Source of the DNA: Chrysaora quinquecirrha
Taxonomy: Eukaryota; Cnidaria; Scyphozoa; Semaeostomeae; Pelagiidae
Direction of reading: 5' to 3'
Length of the DNA: 64,000 nucleotides
Assembly (NCBI GenBank): GCA_014526335.1
Contig: JACTAT010000117.1
Span: forward strand, 264,327-328,326
Each line of letters begins with the position of its first letter. Position 1 is the stretch's first letter. Positions 36,601 through 50,400 of this stretch are shown here, piece after piece. The translations under genes were made by a program, and so were the position numbers. The notes under the pieces were generated by a model. The model searched no databases and was not told the DNA's origin. It worked only from the letters and a program-made list of their open reading frames with translations.

Positions 36601-39600
36601 GAAATAACATAACTTATGTGTATTCTATAATCAAAATCAGCTGCTTGCCAACAGCAAGTGGCTGATTATTGCTTCAATTGATGGTAAAATCTGTCAGCAC
36701 TAGCTGTTACAGTATTTCATAAGTAAAAAGATGCATCAAACGCAAAAACAACTTCGTGAGGACTTCGAATAATTCGCCATGGGAGTTTATTAGAAGGTTG
36801 GGGCTTATTTGCAAAAAGGAATTCTCAGGTGGGGGCTTATTCAAGGAAGGGGCTTATTCGAGGATTTACGGCATCACACAATCCCATTAATCAGCAAACT
36901 CAGAGTCCACAAACAATTCAATTTAATTACCTTAAGTTTTTCTTCTAATCCAGGATCAAATGATTCCCCAACGGCAGAGTAGAAATGAAGACAAAGTAAC
37001 AACGCATCGATAATTGAACAACTGAAACGATAAAAAACATTAGTAAAACCACAAATTTGTTCATCTATCCAAAAGATTGATATATATACAAATATGTATT
37101 TGATATTTCATTTTGCCATATTTGATATTTCATTTACATATTGTTACCTTGTTGAATCTTTGGTTAGCAATGAAAGTATCTTTGATAAAACAGAAGAATC
37201 ATTTGAAAGTTCAAGCATCATCACCTAAACAAAGGAAGAAACAATGTATTTTTCATTTTTTCATTTTTTTTTCACTCTCATGATGGCCTCTGGGATGTAT
37301 TAATTGAAACTTAAACTTGATTCTGTTATATGAGAAGACTTACTGAACAATCTAGATTTCAAATTTTCCAAAATGCATGATCTATATATACTGATTGCAT
37401 AGCAATTTAGAAATGTCACTCAACCTTCTCTGCACTTAGCATTTCATCTCGATGAACTTTGTCCAGATCTGAAAACGTATTAAGAACAGCAACAGCACAC
37501 TGTAAAACTCCACGATATTTTTGAAACAACTTGATATTTCCCCTAAAAAAACAAATTATAATACTGTCAATAGTGAGAGATTTAATAACATACAAGTAAA
37601 AAGTTGAAAAAGAAAAATAATAACTAACATACCGAAAATATTTTAATAAATGCTTCAATCTCTGTTGAAATGGAATATCATCTATGGGGTCATATTCAAT
37701 TTTTTCCTTTTTTAAAATGTTTATGATCTTTGACTGGATGATTTTGACTGCATCCTACAACAAATGAACAGCCTATAATTAAAAGTCAAGTCGAAGACAA
37801 GTAAAATTCAAGTCGATTGAGTCAAGTCAAGTCAAGTCAAGTCAAGTCCAGTCAAGTCAAGTCAACTCAAGTCAAGTCAAGTCAAGTCGAGTCAAGTCGA
37901 GTCAAGTCAAGTCAAGACAAGTCAAGTCGAGTTAGTCGAGTCGAGTCGAGTCGATTCTAGTAGAGTCGAGTCGACTCGATTCTAGTTGAGTCAAGTCAAG
38001 TCAAGTCAAGTCAAGTCAAGTCAAGTCAAATCAAGTCAAATCAAGTCGAGCCGATGCGAGTCGCGTTTAGCCGAGTCAAGTCAAACCAGGTCAAGTCAAT
38101 CCAATTGAAGACAAGTCAGGTTGATTCTTTCAAAATTGCATTGAATCAACAAAGTGCAGAAGAGTGCACGTAGAACTAAAACTAAAAAACTAAATGAATC
38201 AAATCGAATCAAGCTAAGTCGAGTCATGTCAGTTTGAATGGAATCGAATCAGACAGAATAAGGAAAGATAAGAAAAAGCTTACATGAGATTGCTCCATTG
38301 TAAATGAATTCAAAACATCCATCACCAATGGATCACTGGTATGAGCCAAACAGCCTGGCAGTAACGTATCTAAATTTCTGCTGCAAGAAAAATCCATCAG
38401 GCAATTCATTAACTAAAACAAATCTATTCACAATCCTGTTATTCACAATCTTTTCATAAAAATGTGGTACAATGTCAGTTATTGATAACAAGGGTACTGT
38501 AACCCGTTCTGGTATATTAGTCTGAAGACATAAGCTGCAGGTTAAAAAGTGAATTTGCTTCATTCATATTCCGTAGATTCATCATAAGAATCACCATAAG
38601 CTTCCGCTACTTAGGTTAGTTTGATAGACTAACTCGGCCAATAATACAACTCATGGACTTTCTTATAAAATAATCTGGGCATATTCGAGAATTTTTGTAC
38701 GGCAGTGGCGTGATCTAGCTGTTAGCTGTTCTTGCGTCTTCAAGTCTATCAGTGCACGAGTAGCCCATTGAAAATTTTACTTAAAATTATTGAAAATCTT
38801 TGAATGAAGGCTGTCTATTTTCATCACATTTTTAAGACATTTAAAAGCAAGACAATACAACTTTTAATAAAAAATGTTTTAAAAAATAGGCAACTTACTT
38901 TCCATTAGAGAATAACATCTCCATATTGATTGCAACATCATTATGATGACCATGAAGTTTGAACAAGACTTCCATGATTAGATCCAACAGATTATCAGAT
39001 GTAAAACTAGTTGGTCCGACAAGATCCATCACTCTGTCAACAAACACTATTGATGCTCTTTTTGTTGCTATCTGAAAAGAAAGCAATAATCAAATTCAGA
39101 CGTAGATTATTAGTTAAGCCCTGGCAAAATGATCAAACATTGTTGGTAAAACATTTCACTTTGCTTGTTAAGCAAATGTTTAACCGTTTGGTCACGTACA
39201 AAAACATTGCTCGTCCAAAATTTTTTGTCTGCGTCGAGAAAAAATGTTTTTGAACTTTATAAAATACATCACGCCACAACATTTGATTTCGTTTGTTTGT
39301 CAAGCAATGTTCGATCGTTTGTTTGGCCGCCTTCCAGCATTGCTTGCTTAAAATCTTTGTTTTTACCTAGCGACATTTCCTAGCAATAAGGCGCTCTTGC
39401 TAGCACATTAGCAATACCTTTGTTGTTCCAAAATGTTGGACGGCAATGTTTTGGACGGGCCAAACGGTCAAACATTTGCCTGATAAACAAATTTCAGATG
39501 TTTCACCAACAATGTTTGATCGTTTTCCCAGGGCCTTATTAAAATCCGTGTTTCTTATTATTCCTAACAAATGTTCAAGTTTCTTAATCACAGGGATCCA

Positions 39601-42600
39601 ATAAAAAAATCTCATTTCGTTGCATTCTTCGCAAGCAGCCACAGCAATCTTCTGCAACATCATTTCGCAAGTCACTGTTTCCTTAAGTAAAGTAAAGTAA
39701 GGTTACCATTTTTGAGTCTACTACTAGCCTAGGGCTACTCAGTCCACTTTACACTTTACCCCTAGTCTGGATGAATTAGCATATAGCAGGGTGCAGCCAT
39801 ACACGGAGCTCATAACTACCGACCAGGTGCTCATTTATATAGCTGGGTGGAGAGAGGCACATTTGTGTTAACAACTTGCCCAAGGTTGTTATCTCTGCAA
39901 CACAAGTGGAAAGACCGTGGCTGGAACCCACAACATTTTCGTTGTCAGTCCAGTACGCTAACCACTGCACCACAGAGACCAAACTTACTTAACTTAAGTG
40001 TGTTGTCTGAGCGTCAAGAAATCCAATTCAATAGCAAAAACATCCGGGAGGGCACCCATCGACGCCTGACAGGGGGTCTAATCAGGGCTAAAGAGGGGCC
40101 AAACTTAGATTTTCACATTAACCCTCAAATGGTAGTAAATTCTTACAGTATCCCCAAATGGTAATGCAAGAAGCTATAAATCATGTCGTTTTGATCGTAT
40201 CCAACCCAGCAATAAAATGTTCTTTTGTTAAAGTTTGCTAACTTTCAAATACACAAAAGATTGCAAACTAGGCTCAAAACACCAAGAAAAAGATGTTAAG
40301 GTAATAACTACCATAAACACCCCAAAGTTACAGTATAGTTTCTTTATTTGCATAATTGGACCATTTTGTAGTCATTCGGTAAGACCCTCAAACCGTCTGG
40401 GCCCCTTAAATGGGAGTACCCCCACAGGCAAAAGCAACAACAGAAAGTAACAAGGGTGTTTAAGGCAATATGTAAGAAATACCCTTGTACCATTTATAGT
40501 CATCACAAAAACGAAATTCCCACCTTTCGTCTTGCTTTTGCATCAGGAAGATTAGCCAGTTCAGATGCAATGATTTTACTGAAATGGCCTACTCCATAAC
40601 AATCTTCATGAATGCTTGAGATTTCAAACATATCATTCAATGAATGAGCAAGGGCCTGTCGTTAAATAAGAGAAACATTGATTAATCTGATGAAGACAAT
40701 TGAAGCAAAACATGTGGAGCACTAAGTGAATGCAGGGATATGATTCCGTATTAGCAGTCGCTGGAATATTCCCCTCAAGTCATTGACAATACTGTATACC
40801 CTCAAAAAGCCCCTCCTCGAAAAAGTCCCAACCCAAGTATTCATTTTTGCAGATAAGCCCTCCCCTCGAATATGACCCCGCGTGGAGATGGCATGCTTAC
40901 ATATAAAAATTAAAGGCAATGAATAAGATTATGTAAGTTGTTTTAAACAGTTCTTACTTTGATCTTGGCTTGCAAATTTTTAGGCAAGATGCTGACATCG
41001 ATGTCGCCAAGATGATCAAACACCCTCTTGTCTCCCTGGAACAAACGAGGGAAATTAAATTCGCGATAAAATTGGTTTAAAACGAACAAACAGGAGTTTT
41101 TAAGCGAAATGAGAAGTCTGAATACAGTAAGCAAAGAGAAGAGACAGAAAGATGCAGACAGAAAGAGTTGGTTTTCAGCTAATTTCATTGGTCATCCAAC
41201 TGTTTTCCTGTGCGTTGATTGGTGCTTATATCACCATACCAAATCAGTGGCACTGTTTTCTACTTGACTGGTTTCAATCCGCATTCAGGATATTCTACGG
41301 CAACTGAAACGATTAAGATCGCATATCGAAACGTTTGTTTTATTTTTAGGTAATAATAAACGATGATTGGAAATTTTTACTTTTGAATTAGAATGATATT
41401 TTGTAGAAATGTAAATGATCAAACATTGTTTGTTAAACATTTGAAATGAGTTTATCAAGCAATGTTTGTTGCTACGTTTGGCAACGTCACAAAAATTGTT
41501 TGCTTTTGACAAGCATAAATAATTAGAACTACAATCTGCTGTGCAATGCTTTTATAAAAGCTGAAAAACATGTTCTGCTTGCGTCAATGTTTGACCAGCA
41601 ATTTTTGCTCCGTGGCCTTGCCATAAGAGATCTTACTTGACCGGGCCGATGTCAAACGTTTGATAAACAATGTTTGATCGTTTGGCCAGGTCCTTAGGCA
41701 TATAAAAGCAAGAAACTAGTACCTTGCTGTGTAAAAATGCCTGCAAACGTGCAACATCAGATGGCAGTAAAGGAAATAAATCATTGTACGGCGGAGTCAC
41801 AAATAGATCAGGTTGAATTTGTCCATGAAATAATGGTATATGGCGAACATCAGCTGTCGAATACTAAAAAATTACGAAAAATTAGATGGTCAAATGGTTG
41901 AAAAAATTAACATCAACATTACAAATACACATGAATAAATTCAACGTAAATTATGGCCAATTAATAGTGGCAAGGGGCAAGATGCTTGAGAAAGATCATG
42001 TCATCTTGGTATTTATTGGTTATCTGTTCGAGGGAAGAATAGATGAATGCAGTAATACTCAATTTGTACATGTTTGGCTGCTTATTACGGTACGTTATCA
42101 ATAAACAACAAATCAATGCTAATAAATTTGAAGGAAAGCAAGAGGAAAAGGAAATAATGCACTTCACACAAGTGACTGTTAGCGTTAGTTGCTTTGGGTA
42201 ATTCGTGGTAATACAGTTTGTTTCCGAATTATACCTTAGCCGTTTCTTAGGATTTTAATGATTTACCATTTGGGATTTTAGATGTGGCCTCGGCTCAGCG
42301 AAATTTCTGTTTTTCGACATATTTAACACCATCACATCTGCCATGACACCAACACCAGGTTCCAGTCCACTCCTTCCTGGTAAAGCTTCCACTCTCCTCT
42401 CTTCTGTTTTCTATTTATGTACTAGCTTACGCCGTTACAAAAGACGGATCAAGCGAAGAACAAGTGGAAGTTCCTCTAATAATACTATTATATCAATTTC
42501 TTTAAAGTTGGCTATTAAAATACGATAGTTATATTAAAACTGATTTAAGCCAACTAACCAATTAAAACAACAGAATGCAAATACGAAGTTGAAAGACGCT

Positions 42601-44104
42601 AAAAAGTATATATATATACCTCATAAAACGTTTAGTCAAGTCAAGTCAAGTCAAATAAAACCTAAATTTTGAATACTGTATAAAGTTTTACAGCTTCTAT
42701 CTATGCACTGTTTGCCTCATGCAATGCTACACATTAATTTAGTAAAGTCCTTCCATTTATCTCTGTCTTGAGCTATTTTTCTTAATTTTATTAAGTCTTC
42801 ATCAGTCTTAAATTGTTTTACTTCTAGATTGTATTTAATATTCACTTCAACAAAGTCAAAGTGCAAAATCACTGGTAACGTTCTTCTTTGGTTTCCTCTA
42901 TAGTTCTTTGCATTGTCTGGTATTTCAAAACACCAGTCCATGGCTTGTTTTTTTTTTAAATCACTTTCTTTCAACAAAAATTGGCTACAAAAATAGCTAA
43001 TTTTAGCAGCTAATACAAACCAACTGTAAAAAAACGCTTAAAAAAACTTAAATCTATTAGTATACGGAAATACTAACAACAAACAAGCAAAGATATCATA
43101 AAAACGCGAGTGTAAATTTTTTAGGCAAGACAAAGGTTAAGTGGTTTGTATGTGCACACAGTGGCATATCCAAGGGGGAACAGGGGGTGTGATCACCCCT
43201 CCCCCCATTCATTTCCAAGATAGGTTTTTTATATGGTCAAATATGATGCAAAAATGTCTTAAGGTGCAACTTGGTTGTTTTTTCTTAAAATCTCGCCCTA
43301 ATTTCCCTTGATAATGCCCCTTTGCCCTCCAGCATTGGATGTCTGCCACGTCACCATTTGTAGGCTTTGTGTACTTTTATTCCACACATAAATTTGCAAC
43401 ATAACATGAAAGTATTTTAACCATCTTACGTCATTTTTCATCCAAATTTTGAGATTTCTTGAGAATGTACCAAATGTAGTTGGTGATTGTGGATTGGCAT
43501 ATGAACAAATGAATTCATGTAAACTTGAAGACATTGAACTTATCACAGTACAATGGTGAAAATCATTTGATTTGACAATTTCTTCAATTTGAGATGCTAT
43601 CTTCCCAACAAGAGGTGATGAAATTATGAAAACAGCTTTTGTTTCTGATTCTAGACATTCCTGAAAAAAATAAGGACCTTTTCAGCTAATTGTCGAAACA
43701 TGAATTTTGATAAATCTTAGCAAGGCAAGAGGTGAAGGAATGCAAAGGGGGTAAAAAAAAACAGAAACTTAAATTTATCTAGTAGGTCAAATTTTTTTAA
43801 AGGATGTTCAACTCAAATGATGTTAACTCCAAAACAAAAAAGAATTGAGATTAATGTATCAATATTATCACAAGCGCTGGTGCCTGTGGATATAATGTTC
43901 GCATGATTCAAATTCATGAAAAAACCTTATTACCTTTGTGTCAAGAATTGATCTGATTTGTAGAGCTCCAGCAGTCAGAAGTTTTTCAAATCCATCCTCT
44001 TGCCAATGAAAACATTCTGCTACACTTTCATCAAGAAAGACAACCGCATTACTCACCAATGATAAGATCTGATGAAACACCTTGTCTGCAAATGCTTTAC
44101 TCAT
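33654..44104 (-). CDS. SCFD2: SCFD2, Sec1/Munc18-family domain protein 2
   Basis: SCFD2 belongs to the Sec1/Munc18-like group linked to membrane traffic. Its exact role is poorly known. Sixteen coding exons (minus strand) are 44104-43934, 43660-43430, 41863-41723, 41035-40958, 40655-40524, 39071-38899, 38380-38284, 37754-37633, 37542-37425, 37224-37148, 37021-36931, 36368-36308, 36182-36080, 35181-35029, 34847-34715 and 33743-33654. Phases close to 656 aa, against about 684 in human. Diagnostic blocks are NAVVFLDESVAECFHW, PDLFVTPPYNDLFPLLP, CYGVGHFSKIIASELANLP followed by ATKRASIVFVDRVMDLVG, LPGCLAHTSDPLVMDVL, MNVNKPRPDDHNLLYLFVVGG, and IGSTRIITPTDVL in the last exon. The start is the first Met of exon 1, 362 bp downstream of the RMI1 stop on the same strand. 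Confidence 0.95.
36461..36871. mobile_element. MITE with GTAAATCCCCGAATAAGCCCC ends
   Basis: The left end (gtaaatccccgaataagccc) mirrors the right end (ggggcttattcgaggatttac) across about 410 bp. The interior repeats 'ggggcttattt' and 'tgggggcttattc'. It is non-coding and lies in SCFD2 intron 11. A partial relative is at about 40783-40885. Confidence 0.7.
37788..38110 (+). repeat. (GTCAA)n / (GTCGA)n pentanucleotide block
   Basis: Over 300 bp of near-perfect 'gtcaa' repeats grade into 'gtcga' variants and back in the middle. It lies in SCFD2 intron 7. A short outlier of the same repeat is at about 42632-42652. Confidence 0.95.
39112..39540. mobile_element. Two palindromic MITE copies in SCFD2 intron 5
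   Basis: Copies lie around 39117-39330 (taagccctggcaaaatgatcaaac ... gttcgatcgtttgtttggcc) and 39440-39537 (acgggccaaacggtcaaacat ... gtttgatcgttttcccagggcctta). Both belong to the GGCCAAACGATCAAACATTG family. Confidence 0.6.
40783..40885. mobile_element. Partial copy of the AATAAGCCCC MITE
   Basis: tactgtataccctcaaaaagcccctcctcgaaaaagtcc ... gataagccctcccctcgaatatgacccc resembles one end of the element at 36461-36871. It is located in SCFD2 intron 4. Confidence 0.4.
41405..41698. mobile_element. Palindromic MITE in SCFD2 intron 3
   Basis: aaatgatcaaacattgtttgttaaacatttgaaatgag at the left and aaacaatgtttgatcgtttggccaggtcctta at the right belong to the GGCCAAAC family. The left tip is eroded. 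The interior has the usual gcaatgct/aaaacatgttctgcttg segment. Confidence 0.6.
42717..42977 (-). pseudogene. LINE reverse-transcriptase C-terminal relic
   Basis: The minus-strand reading ends LKTxxDL-like: FKTDEDLIKLRKIAQDRDKWKDF, a pattern at the C-terminus of many non-LTR reverse transcriptases (DL..L...AQDR..W). A second piece with the same pattern is at 49935-50055. It is isolated, lies in SCFD2 intron 2, and has no reverse transcriptase core. Confidence 0.45.
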
Positions 44105-44465
44105 GACGAATGTTGAAGTTGCTTTACTGTTTTGAGAAGATTAATATATTAAGGGAGACAAAGCAAAGAAACAATCGCAGCATTGGTCTTTCTAGCCCGA
44201 CATTTTGAATTTCCTTTTAGGCCTAATATCAGAAACCACCTGATAATAGTCGGAGCAACCGCTGACACTCGGGTCTGTCATAACAAAGAGAAACATTTTA
44301 AAGTGTTTGAAAACATTTAAAACTGGTTAAGAATAACGAAAAAAACATGAAGATATTAACTGTTCTTAACAATTTCTAAACAAATAGCTGAAACATTTCA
44401 CAGCTCTTTGAGAATTGAATTTAAGCATCTCACGTACCAAGAAATATAATTTTTTACTTGCTTGA

Positions 44466-47400
44466 TTATATTTGTGTCATTTCATTTATTGTTAGTTGTC
44501 TATTATTTTCAACCAAAATGTCCATTTTCCATATTTTTGTTGCAAGCATCTGTTGACATCGTATGATGGCCTTAAATTGAGGATAAAATAATTAGGCCCT
44601 GGCCAAACCATCAAACATTGTTTGTCAAACATTTGAAATTTGCTTCTCAAGCAAAATGTTTTACCGTTTAGTCATTTTCGTGAAATTTTTTTGGTGCAAC
44701 AAATTCTTTTTATTTGCTTTTGTCAAGCATTGTTTTATGACGTGGCGAAATGTTCAAACAATGTTTGAGAAGTAAATTCCAAATGTTTGACAAACAGTGT
44801 TTGATCTTTGGCCAGGGCCTTAAGATATTATGAATTTCACTACGATCAAACATTGCTGGTCAAACATCTGAAATTTGTTAGTCAAACGAAATGTTTAGAC
44901 GTTGGCTATGTCGCTCGCAAAACATTGCTTTAGAAGCAAAATTTGCTCTGCAATGTTTTTGAAAAATTAAAAAAACATTTTTTGCTTGTATTAAGCAAAA
45001 ATTGTTTGATGAGTAATGTTTTGTGACGTTGCTAAACGGTCAAACAAACTGTTAGATGAGCAAATTTCAAATGTTTGACAAACAATGTTGGGGCGTGTGG
45101 CGTGTTGTCCAACATTGCCCATCAAGCAATCAAAAGTTGCTCATTAAGCAATTGTTTAATATTTGGCCATGTCACAAAGTATTGATCGACAAGCATAGAT
45201 AAGCAGAATTCGCTGTGCGTTTTTGAAAAAGGTGGAAAACATTTTGCTCTTGTACCAAGCAAAAAATGCTTGACGAATAATGTCTGCCTTGTGATGTGGC
45301 CAAACGGTGAAACAAATTCTCATACAAAACCAAATTTAAAATGTTTGAGAAACAGCGTTGGATCGTTTGGCCAGGGACTGATAAAGAGAGCATGTTTCAA
45401 ATTTTTCACATAAATTGCTAAGCAATTCTCCTCAGTGCTCGCTCGTAAAGCAATGCTTTGTGACGTGGCAAAATGATCAAGAATTGCTTAAAGAGCACGT
45501 GTCATAGTTTGCCAACAATGTTTTCATCCTCTGTCTTCAGCCCTACGATTTCGAAGAGAAGTTGAATAATTTTAATATTTTCATAAAATTATAACATACC
45601 AGTTTAACGTGATTTGGCAAAGGCAAAGATCTTTTTGTGAAGTCCTGCAAATGAACAACAAAACATTATTTTGACGTTTACAACCACTCTTCATTTTTAA
45701 GTAGGGCTATGGCTGCCCAAAGATGCGATACAGGAATGTTTACAAGGCCCGGGCCAAACGATCCAACATTGTTTGTCAAACACCAGGAATCTGCAGGGCT
45801 TGAAAGTTTGCCTCGCTTGACGAGCATAAAAAGCGAAATTCGTTGCACGATGTTTTTGAAAAAAAAATTCCAAAGCATTTTTGGTTCAAAAAAGCGAAAA
45901 CTGTTTGACGAACATTGTTTTGCAACAAGGCCAAACAGTAAAACAATTCGACAAGCAAATTTTGGCCCACGTTTTACAAGCTATTTTTGATCGTTTGGAA
46001 AGGGGCTAAGAGAGGGATGAAGGCACAAGCAATGGACCCGTAGTCGGGAAAGTTTTATTGACATATTATAGAAGGAGAATGAGAAGTAGCGTGAACTGCC
46101 ACTGCAGGATGGAGAAAGAGAAACTGACGAATACAAAAGTCAAGCAGCTGAAAACAAGTGGGTCGCAATGCAAAGCAGAGAGAAACAACTCAAAAGATTC
46201 TCTAGTCACGTTTCATATCCATACCAGTTTGAATCAGATCCAAAGTGTTAATATGGGATCTATGGCTCTCTTCTCTGGCTCTACTTCTGAACAAATCCGG
46301 AACTGGCTGTAAACAGAACCAGAAAGGTACGGATCCAAGAGATTCCGTGTATACGGAAGTCGTTTTGGACCAAAAACTGGCTCTGGATGGGAACAGTCAC
46401 TCTCGTTTGAACGAGGTCTAACTCACCGCTATATCTTTCGCCGAGTAACAAATCATCTTTTCAAGAACCTTTGCAAAATACAAAAATGTAGTTCATGAAT
46501 TTTTCCCTTAACTACAGGTTTTAGCACGGTTGAAAAATTTATGCAACCAATCTTTCTAAGTTTAAAACATCGTTATAAAGGTACAAAACGTAATTTTAAC
46601 AAGATGGTTACCTTATTCGATACACGAGCCTTTAAAACTGCAGATCCATCATCAATACAAACATCAAGTTGAAATTCGGAGTTATTCATCTCAAGCTTGC
46701 TCAATAAAGTAACAACATAAGCCTAAAATCAAATAAATTCAGATGAAGTTGATAAGAAAATTGCCTAGATAGCGGTGATATGCCAGTGGGATGGTATGTT
46801 ATACCATATCCAATACAAGAAAAGGCAAAATTACCTTGACAGTGAAGCTTTCGATGTTTTTATTTGATTCTACATCAATTAGAAAAACTTCTGATTTTGA
46901 AATTTGGTCACTTTTGTTTGCAGCTGAAAAAAAAGCAAAATCTTGAAAACAAAAGTAGCTTAAAATCAATTTCGGTCAAAAGGTTACCCAGCTGGCCTTT
47001 ATTACACAATTAAGGTCTTTGTAGCACCATTTTTGGGACCCTCCACATTAGAAATCTCATAGAAACCAAAACACTTGTCTCTTTTGATGCCATACACGTA
47101 GGTAAAGATAATGCAGAAATACGTCAATAAAATCTTTTCTATAGTGGTATGCCACTTGTGGGAAAATTTGCCCTACTGTTCCGCCATTCATGACAAACAT
47201 ATACAAACATGTATGGTGCTTAGGAACGCTGAGCATAGCCGAGACACAAAAGCCAAACTGGAGGAGAGCCTTGGGCTGTTTGACTCAAGGCCCATTTCCA
47301 CTTCGTTCGCATTCGCTGTTCGCTGTTCGCTAGCCATCAAAAAATGGCGAACGCGAAGCGATTTTTATTTCCGCTGCAAGTCAAGCCAAAGCTTTCGCAA

Positions 47401-50400
47401 AAGTTTTTCTTCTTTTATCGCTCAAAATAGATAAAAAAGGCTGTATTCTGTTCGCAAGCAAGTGGCGAACTGCAAATTCGCTAGCGAACAGCGAATGCGA
47501 ACGAAGTGGAAATTGGCCTTTAGAGAGTTAGACGTCGTTGGATCTCTGGTCATGCATTCCAGGTTCCCGTTTATTATGATATGTCACTTGTGGAAAAATC
47601 TATCCTAGTGCTTGCCATTCATGACAAATAAATACAAATATGTATGGTGCTAAAGAACGCTCAACATACCCGAAATACAAAATTCAAGCGGGAGGAGAGC
47701 GAGAGCCTTGAGCTGTATGACTTGGATAGCCACTCGGCGATTTTATTGATCTATAGCTCAGTGAAAAGTCGCTGGATCCTGGTCATGCATTCCAGGTTCG
47801 AATCCCATCTATTGTGGTATGCCACTTGGGAGGAAAATTTATAAAATACGTGTACAATTCTGAAAATTGAATTGGATGAAAGAATTGAATAATATGCACA
47901 CAATTCTTACCATCTGTTGTAACTGTTGACTTCTCTTTCTGATCGAAAGATTCTATTTCAATTTCATCATCCAAATGTAACAAATCAAGTTCATCGTCAA
48001 ATAAATCATTTTCTTGATCATTCTTAATCTTATTATCATCATTGTCAATTACTTCAAAGTCAAAATCATCATCAAAGAAGTCTTCATTATCATCTTCATT
48101 CAAAATTTCATTCCTCGAAATAACAGCATTTCGTTTTGGCACATTTGGAACATTTCTTGTGTTTTCTGTCCTGACCTGTTGAGCGCTTGTTGTAAATACT
48201 TGTTGAGATGTAGCATGTTTCACTTGAGCAGAAGCTAGTAAGAAGAAATATGCAGTCTGTGACAAATTTCGTTGCTTTAAGTATAGATTTAATTGAATGG
48301 ATAAAAGCCACAAGCAATGTTTTGAAAACTTTAAACAAGCATTTTATGCTTATATCAATTGTTGTCTTCTTTGCTTGTTATTAACTTAATAATAACTCTA
48401 ACTATAAGTAGATACAGAAGAAAATACAGTAGCGTATTTAAAGTCTTGGCCAAACGATCAAACATTATTTGTCAAACGTTTTGAGATTTGCTTCGAACAC
48501 ATTGTTTGACTGTTTGGCCACACCATAAAACATTGCTCGGAATGAAAGATTTCAAAAACATTACGAGTAAATTCTGCATGCAAAGCAATTTTTGTGACAT
48601 GGCTAAACGATCAATTTAAGGTGTTGTGGCGTCGAGGTCTGACCCAGCTAGCTTGTAGTATCAGGAGCTCAGTAAGGTCGAGGTTCGAGCACCATCTACG
48701 GTACCATCACAGTCAGGGTCCAGGTCTTGCTAGTTCGTCAACTTCTGAGATCCTAAATACACCATTTAGCCTTTAGATTTCACCTTCGGGTATGCTTTGC
48801 GAGACCGTAGACTGTTTACAAATCTTACAAGCAAAGCTTTATACCTGTGTTAACTGGGTTTCCCTGTGGTCTATCTCTTTCTCTTGGCTGTAGCTGTTCA
48901 TTTCTTTCAACAGGTTGAACCAAAGCTAGTAAAAAGAAAACGAGTTTTCAAAAAGATGGGGCTTATAGTCAGAGTCCAGAAATATTTCTAACCTTCCTTT
49001 TGCTGCCAGTTTTATTCGTTAAACCCTTGATGCTTTCGTCATTATCGAACTTGTTTCTCTACCTAACTCGTGGTATCTTTATAAGAAAATTACCAAACCT
49101 CCTCGAAAATGTAGGATATAAGATTATGGGACAGGAGAAACAAGTTTTTGCTGTGACTTAAAGTTTCATGCTTTATGCATTCATTAGAAAGCACAAAACT
49201 TGCTTTTCTTGTCTGATAATCTTTGCTGCTCTGCGTAGCATTGCTTACTATAATTTGCATGCAAGTGCAAGAAATTTAAAGCGATTACAATACAATCTAT
49301 AAAGTTTCCTGAAACTGACATTTCTACGAAAATTAAACAACCTTCTTCAAATAATATCAACATCGCTTTTAAGTTTTAACATAGGTTTTGAGGGGTACAA
49401 AATTTAAAAAAATGCGAGAAACAGCGGAAACGAGCTGGTAACATCTCTGGACATACTTAAAAGCCTTTTTCATCTGAAACTCCACAAAAGTATCACAAAC
49501 AGAGCGAAACAATCGACTAACAAGGAATTTATCCACATGCGGATCGGAATGCACCGATTTATTAACATGCAAAATCTTCCTCAAGCTCGCAGCCGTGGAA
49601 CCAAGACTTTTCTCAATTCTGTTCTGTTTATAATTCAAACATGAGAAATAAAACTGTTATTTTATCATACTATACTGTTAGAAACTGCAACCTGATAACA
49701 CTTTTCACACAAACATGTTTACCTGCGCTTCTCTGTTGAACATTATTTTGCCTGTTGTCGTTCCTTAGTTGTGAGTCTTCATTTCTTTGAACAGCTTGAG
49801 CAGCTGATGGTGCCTCCTCTTCTTTATCTTCGTCTTGATCTAAAGATCTGAAGAAAAAAAACTCTTAATATTTGTAACACGCACAAATCTACCGCAGAAA
49901 CTAAATGATGACTTGAAAATAAACGACCCATGGAATGCGGCTAAAAACACGTGAAGACTTTGAAAAATTGATAGAAGTAACAGAAGATAGAAAGAAATGG
50001 AAAGAACTAATAAACGTGATTTATATAATCGCTAAAGTAGAGAGGAACTTAGTTTGCGTGCAGTCTTTGTGGGAGGAGGAGCGGAAGATGGAAAGAGAAA
50101 TACTTTTCCTTCTTCCTCCTAGCTCCTCCAACAAAAACTGCACGCAGGCTAAGAAGAACTTAATAGGGTTTTCAATGCAAAATAGCTTTAATGATGATAT
50201 AATGCTGTTGCAACACATTAGGTCATATGTCCCAGCAACGAAGATTCAGCCTCTTGGACATGAAGTTGTTCTAAAAATTCTTGGACACACCAAGTGAAAT
50301 GGTCTTTGCAATTCACCTGGTGCTTTCCAACCATAAGATGACACTGGCATACCATAAGATGGCAGCCAAGTGACACATGTTCCAGAACATTAACAGGCCA

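Noticed and set aside
44150..44277. Open stretch after a 'gacag' acceptor considered as the last RMI1 exon
   Set aside because: It shows no RMI1 similarity. The exon at 44570-44466 fits phase and the OB2 C-terminus.
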